From NCBI GenBank assembly GCA_046757645.1, contig JBHHYS010000107.1:1-8113 (forward strand): a DNA stretch of 8,113 nt, in the 5' to 3' direction. The notes under the pieces were generated by a model. That model was not told where the DNA came from, ran no database searches, and was given only the letters and a program-made list of their open reading frames with translations. A program made the position numbers and the translations under genes. Position 1 is the stretch's first letter; each line of letters opens with the position of its first letter. This document shows positions 4,685 through 8,113 of this stretch, piece after piece. This stretch comes from JBHHYS01 sp046757645 (lineage in GTDB: Bacteria; Acidobacteriota; Terriglobia; Acidiferrales; 2-02-FULL-67-57).

Positions 4685-5470
4685 CTACTTGCCGGGAAGC
4701 GATTGAGCGGCGCAGTTGGTTCGCAGCCAATCCACCCGCTCCACCGGCAGCCAGGCGCGCGCCCCGTAGGTGGTGTGGTAGCGGAGCCAGGCGCCGCGCA
4801 CTTCGCAGGAGTAGACGCCGTAGTCGATCCCGTCCTTCAACGCCAGGACATAGCGGGGCCGCGGCGGCGGAGATTTTTCGCGGAGCTGTCCGCGCGGGCT
4901 TCGCGGCGAAGGTATCGGCCGGGAGCGCGGGCCGAGGAGTTGGTCGAGGGCGGCGGGCACGTCGGTGATGATGAGGGTATTGGTGCGTTCATCCACGGCA
5001 ATTTCCCCCCGGGGAGAGAGAAAGCGGCGAAGAATCTCAGCGAGGTCAGCGGCGTGGGCGTAGCGGAGCCGGTAGGCAACGGTTCGCCGCGGCACCGCCG
5101 CTTGAACTGCTTGGGCAAGCTGGGTGCGGGCCTCCTGCTCCTTCTTGGCGGTCTCCCGAGTCATCACCCGCAGGAGGTTATTTTGGAGTTCGGTGACCAG
5201 GCCGTGGTTTTTGAGCACGACGTCGAGCGCCTGGTCCCAAGGAACGTCGATTAGAACCAGGGTCAAGGTGCCGCGCACGCCCGGCTCGACCACGATGTTC
5301 AGTCCGCTGATTTCGTGGATCAAGCGGAAGAAGTCGAGCAGGTCGACTTCCTTGAGGTCGAGGGAGATGGGCTCGCCGGCATAGGGGCGCGGCGGTTCTT
5401 GCGCGGTAAGAGTTGCCGCCAGCAGCAACAGAATCCCGACAATGAGAGCCCTCTGCCGCACCGGCATCAC
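4685..5470 (-). CDS. Secretin-like periplasmic protein with N0-N1 domains but no barrel
   Basis: A 261-residue exported protein. A signal peptide (about 1-23, ending LTAQ) is followed by an STN/N0 domain (34-104: ISLDLKEVDLLDFFRLI ... LNIVVEPGVRGTLTL ... VPWDQALDVVLKNHGL) and a secretin N1 domain (130-178: VAYRLRYAHAADLAEILRRF ... VDERTNTLIITDVP). The C-terminal barrel that makes PilQ and GspD outer-membrane channels is absent. Instead there is an Arg/Pro/Ser linker (180-206) and a roughly 50-residue segment with two cysteines (222, 253) that I do not recognise. It might be an accessory subunit that docks on a secretin by its N domains, or a gene truncated and capped by other DNA. Start: GTG at 5468-5470 or the adjoining ATG at 5465-5467; ribosome binding site weak (AAAGG). 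Domain identity is clear, function is not. Confidence 0.85.
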   Translation of the reverse strand: MMPVRQRALIVGILLLLAATLTAQEPPRPYAGEPISLDLKEVDLLDFFRLIHEISGLNIVVEPGVRGTLTLVLIDVPWDQALDVVLKNHGLVTELQNNLLRVMTRETAKKEQEARTQLAQAVQAAVPRRTVAYRLRYAHAADLAEILRRFLSPRGEIAVDERTNTLIITDVPAALDQLLGPRSRPIPSPRSPRGQLREKSPPPRPRYVLALKDGIDYGVYSCEVRGAWLRYHTTYGARAWLPVERVDWLRTNCAAQSLPGK

Positions 5471-5546
5471 TCCGCACGAACCTTTTCTATTTTACTCCCC
5501 CTAGCAGCCGCCCAGCCAGTGAGGGAATCCCGCCAGGAACCGGGGA

Positions 5547-5561
5547 GCTCCGGGCCGGAGC
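5547..5561. repeat. 15-nt palindrome in the gap before the secretin-like gene
   Basis: GCTCCGG and CCGGAGC flank a single G. It lies in the 210-nt gene-free gap between the first DUF4440 gene's stop and the secretin-like start. No promoter for the secretin-like gene stands out there. Confidence 0.4.
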
Positions 5562-5618
5562 CGCGTCAAGGGGCGGCGGGGGCGGAACGCGCCGCCGGGC
5601 GAGTGAGCGGGGCAAGGC

Positions 5619-5636
5619 GCCCCGAAGTTTCGGGGC
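5619..5636. repeat. 18-nt hairpin repeat downstream of the DUF4440 array
   Basis: GCCCCGAA-GT-TTCGGGGC is a perfect 8-bp inverted repeat 45 nt beyond the stop of the last gene of the array. It has no T-tract, so it is a weak terminator at best; it looks like another dispersed palindromic element. Confidence 0.5.
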
Positions 5637-5680
5637 CGCGCCCTACCCCTGCCGTCCGCGCCTAAATTTGCTCGGTGGCG

Positions 5681-6160
5681 CTAGTCCGCGGGGACCACCG
5701 GCTGGTTTGGGTTGCCGATGTCGGCAACAACTTTCCAGGAGTCGTCGGGCTGCTTCTTCCAGACGGTAACGTACTTGCCGCGCTCGGTGAGGGGGTTGCC
5801 GTGCGGGTCGTTCATGGTGATCTGGTAGGTGCCCAGCGTGTAACCCAGATCCGCGGCGCGAGACACCTCGACTTTGTCGGGTTGAAGCGCGAAGGCGAAG
5901 CCGGGAGTCGCCATCCACGCCCGCCCCCACTCGCGGAGGGCCTGCTTGCCGGTCACAATCGGGGCGTTGGGCGGGAACATGGAGGCGTCCTCGGCGAAGA
6001 CGGCCAGCCAGCCCTCGACTTCTTTTTGATTGGCGGCAGTCGCTGCCCGCCGCTCGGTGTCGCGGAGGGCGGCGCGTTCGGCCTCAACGTCTGGTAGGGG
6101 GGCACAGGCGCTGGCGGCGAGCACAAACGCGGTTGCCAAAATCAGGGAAAATCTTTTCAT
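5681..6160 (-). CDS. SnoaL-like/DUF4440 lipoprotein (array gene 1)
   Basis: A 159-residue protein with a lipoprotein signal (MKR..., hydrophobic core, AASAC with Cys19) and a cone-shaped SnoaL/NTF2-like domain of the DUF4440 type from about residue 28 to 150. Shared blocks in all four paralogues: PPNAPIVTGK (63-72), PGFA, VEVSRAADLGYTLGT (97-111), ND..GNP.T (117-125) and W.KQPD.SWKVVADI (134-148). The ATG at 6160 has an excellent AAGGAGG at 6 nt. DUF4440 members include SgcJ/EcaC-type proteins and isomerase-like folds that bind small ligands; no catalytic set can be assigned here. It aligns without gaps to array gene 3, the other lipoprotein. It would sit at the inner or outer membrane facing the periplasm. 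A promoter lies 130 nt upstream. Confidence 0.88.
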   Translation of the reverse strand: MKRFSLILATAFVLAASACAPLPDVEAERAALRDTERRAATAANQKEVEGWLAVFAEDASMFPPNAPIVTGKQALREWGRAWMATPGFAFALQPDKVEVSRAADLGYTLGTYQITMNDPHGNPLTERGKYVTVWKKQPDDSWKVVADIGNPNQPVVPAD

Positions 6161-6289
6161 GGTCAGCCTCCTTCGGACAGGAGCCCGTCGCGAGCGGCCG
6201 GGCTGGACACACGGCTCCCCGGAGATGGAAAACCAGCGTGCACCTGCGCCTCCGGAAAGTGCTTGAATGGTGGACCCGACCCGGCTGCC

Positions 6290-6318
6290 AGCCTAGGGCG
6301 TCGCCTGGGCGGTGTCAA
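6290..6318 (-). promoter_or_regulatory. Sigma-70-like promoter for array gene 1
   Basis: TTGACA (6313-6318) and, 17 nt on, TAGGCT (6290-6295), preceded by GCCC. The spacing, the GCCCTAG context and the distance to the start codon resemble the site at 7040-7068 before array gene 2. The leader would be about 120 nt. Confidence 0.5.
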
Positions 6319-6402
6319 CGAGAGGTTTCATCCGATGACTCAATCCTGCTCTGCTCAAATCTCTCCCGCAGAGCTGGACTCGGGCTTCGTTTGTGGGCGC
6401 AG

Positions 6403-6900
6403 CTAGTCGGTCGCCGCGGCCGGCAGGGGCAGGTCGGAGCTCCAGATGTGGGCCACGACTTTCCAGGTGCCGTCGGGTTGCTTGTTCAAGACCGCCAGCC
6501 ACTTGCCCTGGTCGGTGACCGGGTTGCCCTCCGCGTCGTTCACCGTGATTTCATAGGTGCCGAGCGAGTACCCCAAGTCGCCCGTGCGGGCGATCTCGAT
6601 GTTAGTCGGCTGCGCAGCCAGGGCAAAGCCTGGCCTCCCAACGAACTCGGTGGCCAACGCACGAATCGCCTCCTTGCCGGTGACGATGGGAGCGTTGGGT
6701 GGGAACAGCGAGGCGTCTCCAGTGGTAAAGGCCAGCACGCGCTCAACGTCCTTGGCATTCCAGGCTTCCGCCCACTGGGTCAGACCCTCCTGGACGGCGG
6801 CGCGTTCAGCCTCAACGTCCACCCTCCGACCCCTGGTGAGAACACCGACAACAAGCACTACGACGATCAGCACCACGAGGAGAATCCAAAGTTTTTTCAT
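6403..6900 (-). CDS. Membrane-anchored SnoaL-like/DUF4440 protein (array gene 2)
   Basis: A 165-residue paralogue with a different N-terminus: MKKLW followed by an uninterrupted run of L, V and I up to about residue 22 and then TRGRR, with no cysteine. That reads as an uncleaved signal anchor holding the domain on the outer face of the inner membrane. The DUF4440 domain (about 34-155) has PPNAPIVTGK (67-76), PGFA, IEIARTGDLGYSLGT (101-115), NDAEGNPVTD (121-130) and NKQPDGTWKVVAHIW. One shared Trp (W.KQPD in the others) is Leu here. The ATG at 6900 follows AGGAGGG at 7 nt. It is closest to array gene 4, sharing NDAEGNPVTD, GKEAIRA and the AATD end. Function unknown; ligand binding is the family expectation. 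Confidence 0.88.
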   Translation of the reverse strand: MKKLWILLVVLIVVVLVVGVLTRGRRVDVEAERAAVQEGLTQWAEAWNAKDVERVLAFTTGDASLFPPNAPIVTGKEAIRALATEFVGRPGFALAAQPTNIEIARTGDLGYSLGTYEITVNDAEGNPVTDQGKWLAVLNKQPDGTWKVVAHIWSSDLPLPAAATD

Positions 6901-7039
6901 GGCCGTGCCCTCCTGTGCAACTTATGGGGAACCTGCCTCAGAGGGAGTTGCGGTTGGGTTGCGTCACTGGAACTTGCGCTTCCGCGAGGCGCTGTGGGAG
7001 GGATTGTGCTCCCCGTTGAGTGGGGGAGTCAAGGGCGCA

Positions 7040-7068
7040 CCTCTAGGGCACGCCCGCAGGCAAGTCAA
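7040..7068 (-). promoter_or_regulatory. Sigma-70-like promoter for array gene 2
   Basis: TTGACT (7063-7068) is followed after 17 nt by TAGAGG (7040-7045), preceded by GCCC. The -10 match is poor, but the layout mirrors the site at 6290-6318 and lies just after a hairpin that could end the preceding transcript. Confidence 0.4.
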
Positions 7069-7086
7069 CGCCGGCTGCTGGGAACC

Positions 7087-7110
7087 ACCCACGGGCAGGA
7101 GCCCGTGGGT
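7087..7110 (-). terminator. Strong hairpin after array gene 3
   Basis: ACCCACGGGC and GCCCGTGGGT form a perfect 10-bp stem with a 4-nt loop, starting 12 nt past the stop codon of array gene 3. No run of T follows on the minus strand, so it may be a weak or factor-dependent terminator or an mRNA 3' end stabiliser. Confidence 0.5.
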
Positions 7111-7122
7111 TGAACGGCGCGG

Positions 7123-7602
7123 CTACTCAGCGGCCGGTGGGGGCTGGTCAAAGTTCCAGATGTCGGCCACAATTTTCCAAGTGCCGTCGGGTTGCTTCTT
7201 CCAGACCACCACATGCTTCATGTGCTGAGTGACAGGATTCCCCTTGGGATCGTTCAGCGTGAACTCGGCGGTATCCCACGTGTAGGCCAAGTCGCCCGCA
7301 CGAGACACCTCGACCTGGGGTGGCTGCTGGCTCACGGCGAAGCCCGGCGTGGCAAAGAGCTGAGACATATACTCGCGCACCCCCTGCTTGCCCATAACAA
7401 TGGGAGCGTTGGGTGGGAACATTATGTCTTCGTCGGCGCAAATGGAAACAAACTTGTCGACATCCTTCGTTGCCACGGCGTTCCACGCCTCGCCAAGAGC
7501 CGTGCGGACGGCGGCGCGTTCAGCCTCAACGTCCACCGGCGGCGCGCACCCGCTGGCGGCAAGCACAAGTAGTGTTGCCAACACTGGGTAAAGTTTCTTC
7601 AT
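7123..7602 (-). CDS. SnoaL-like/DUF4440 lipoprotein (array gene 3)
   Basis: A 159-residue lipoprotein: MKKLYPVLATLLVLAASGC with Cys19 as the acylation site, followed by a DUF4440/SnoaL-like domain. Blocks fall at the same residue numbers as in array gene 1: PPNAPIVMGK (63-72), PGFAV, VEVSRAGDLAYTWDT (97-111), NDPKGNPVT (117-125) and WKKQPDGTWKIVADIW. The GT before the fourth strand is DT here. The ATG at 7600-7602 was preferred to a TTG 18 nt upstream because AAAGGAG sits 6 nt before the ATG. The start is only 52 nt after the stop of array gene 4 and no promoter fits in that gap, so genes 4 and 3 are probably co-transcribed. A strong hairpin follows the stop. Function unknown. Confidence 0.88.
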   Translation of the reverse strand: MKKLYPVLATLLVLAASGCAPPVDVEAERAAVRTALGEAWNAVATKDVDKFVSICADEDIMFPPNAPIVMGKQGVREYMSQLFATPGFAVSQQPPQVEVSRAGDLAYTWDTAEFTLNDPKGNPVTQHMKHVVVWKKQPDGTWKIVADIWNFDQPPPAAE

Positions 7603-7654
7603 GACATACTCCTTTCTCAAGCTGGAATAGAACCTACCTCGGCGATCCCCGCGG

Positions 7655-8113
7655 CTAGTCGGTCGCCGCGCCCGGCGGTGGCTGGTCGGAGTTCAAGATC
7701 TCCACCACACATTTCCAGGAGCCGTCGGGCTGCTTCTTCCAAACCACAACCCACTTTTGCCGGTCGGTGACCGGGTTGCCCTCCGCGTCGTTCACGGTGG
7801 TTTCCTCGGTGCCGTAGGAGTAAGCCAGGTCGCCGGAGCGAGACACTTCGATCTTGGTGGTCTGCCAAGTTGCCGCAAAGCCCGGGGTAGAAAACAGAGC
7901 GGACACAAATGCCCGGATGGCTTCTTTGCCGGTGACGATGGGGGCGTTGGGGGGGAGCAGCGCAGCATCGTCGGTGTAAAAAGAAACCCAGCCCTCCAGG
8001 TCCTTTGCCTGCCCTGCTTCGAGCCACTCGACATCGGTAGCCTGGCGGATGGCGGCGCGCTCGGCCTCAATGTCAACCCTCCGGCCAGCAAGTTGCACTC
8101 CCAGGATAACGAC
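7655..8113 (-). CDS. SnoaL-like/DUF4440 protein (array gene 4), 5' end beyond window
   Basis: 152 residues are visible; the frame stays open to the right edge, so the true start lies outside. A GTG at 8096-8098 could serve as a start but is more likely internal, because the residues before it (VVILG) look like the end of a hydrophobic anchor, as in array gene 2 (GRR followed by D-[IV]-EAERAA in both). The domain carries PPNAPIVTGK, PGFA, IEVSRSGDLAYSYGT, NDAEGNPVTD and WKKQPDGSWKCVVEI. A 34-nt stretch (7762-7795) is identical to array gene 2 (6510-6543), and the ends of the two genes also match. It is therefore a recent relative of gene 2. The array may continue to the right. Confidence 0.88.
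   Translation of the reverse strand, partial: VVILGVQLAGRRVDIEAERAAIRQATDVEWLEAGQAKDLEGWVSFYTDDAALLPPNAPIVTGKEAIRAFVSALFSTPGFAATWQTTKIEVSRSGDLAYSYGTEETTVNDAEGNPVTDRQKWVVVWKKQPDGSWKCVVEILNSDQPPPGAATD

Noticed and set aside
5643..5930. Second minus-strand frame of 95 codons within array gene 1
   Set aside because: Overlaps the same strand in another frame, without domain or ribosome binding site; the DUF4440 frame is clearly the real one.
6133..7113. Plus-strand open frame of 326 codons
   Set aside because: Antisense to array gene 2, whose DUF4440 motifs, anchor and ribosome binding site are clear on the minus strand.
7603..7620. TTG start giving six extra residues to array gene 3
   Set aside because: It would place the ribosome binding site inside the gene and put charged residues before the lipoprotein signal; AAAGGAG is correctly spaced for the ATG at 7602.

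Overview
The window is GC-rich bacterial DNA in which every gene I can support lies on the minus strand, so transcription runs from high to low coordinates. Many short palindromic repeats lie between the genes, with lipoproteins, a secretin-like N0-N1 protein, PilZ and ACT proteins. This combination suggests a Gram-negative, possibly an Acidobacteriota genome or metagenome bin. That placement is an inference from style, not from a marker gene. No rRNA, tRNA, transposase or CRISPR array is visible.

Right part (5681-8113): four tandem paralogues of a SnoaL-like/DUF4440 domain protein, the rightmost cut by the window edge. In transcription order they alternate between an N-terminal hydrophobic anchor and a lipoprotein signal peptide (anchor, lipo, anchor, lipo). 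This suggests that a two-gene unit was duplicated. Two of the gaps carry similar sigma-70-like promoters about 130-140 nt upstream of the start codon.

Middle part (3737-5470): a secreted secretin-type protein with N0 and N1 domains but no outer-membrane barrel, then a small PilZ (c-di-GMP receptor) protein and a double-ACT-domain protein. The last two are 35 nt apart and probably share a transcript.

Left-middle part (1165-3322): a four-gene cluster. It encodes a FlgJ/GH73-type glucosaminidase without a signal peptide, a small lipoprotein, a 71-residue soluble protein, and a two-helix membrane protein with a coiled coil and a basic tail. Together these resemble a phage-type lysis cassette or a domesticated wall-remodelling operon. 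Repeat elements fill its gaps and the roughly 410-bp gap before it.

Left end (1-1120): a NYN-domain (PIN-like) putative ribonuclease gene, visibly less GC-rich than its neighbours. Before it come a promoter-like site, a UUCG-capped hairpin and an intrinsic-terminator-like hairpin. After it, a near-consensus promoter drives a structured leader of about 220 nt, leading into the first 43 codons of a metallo-beta-lactamase-fold hydrolase that runs off the left edge.
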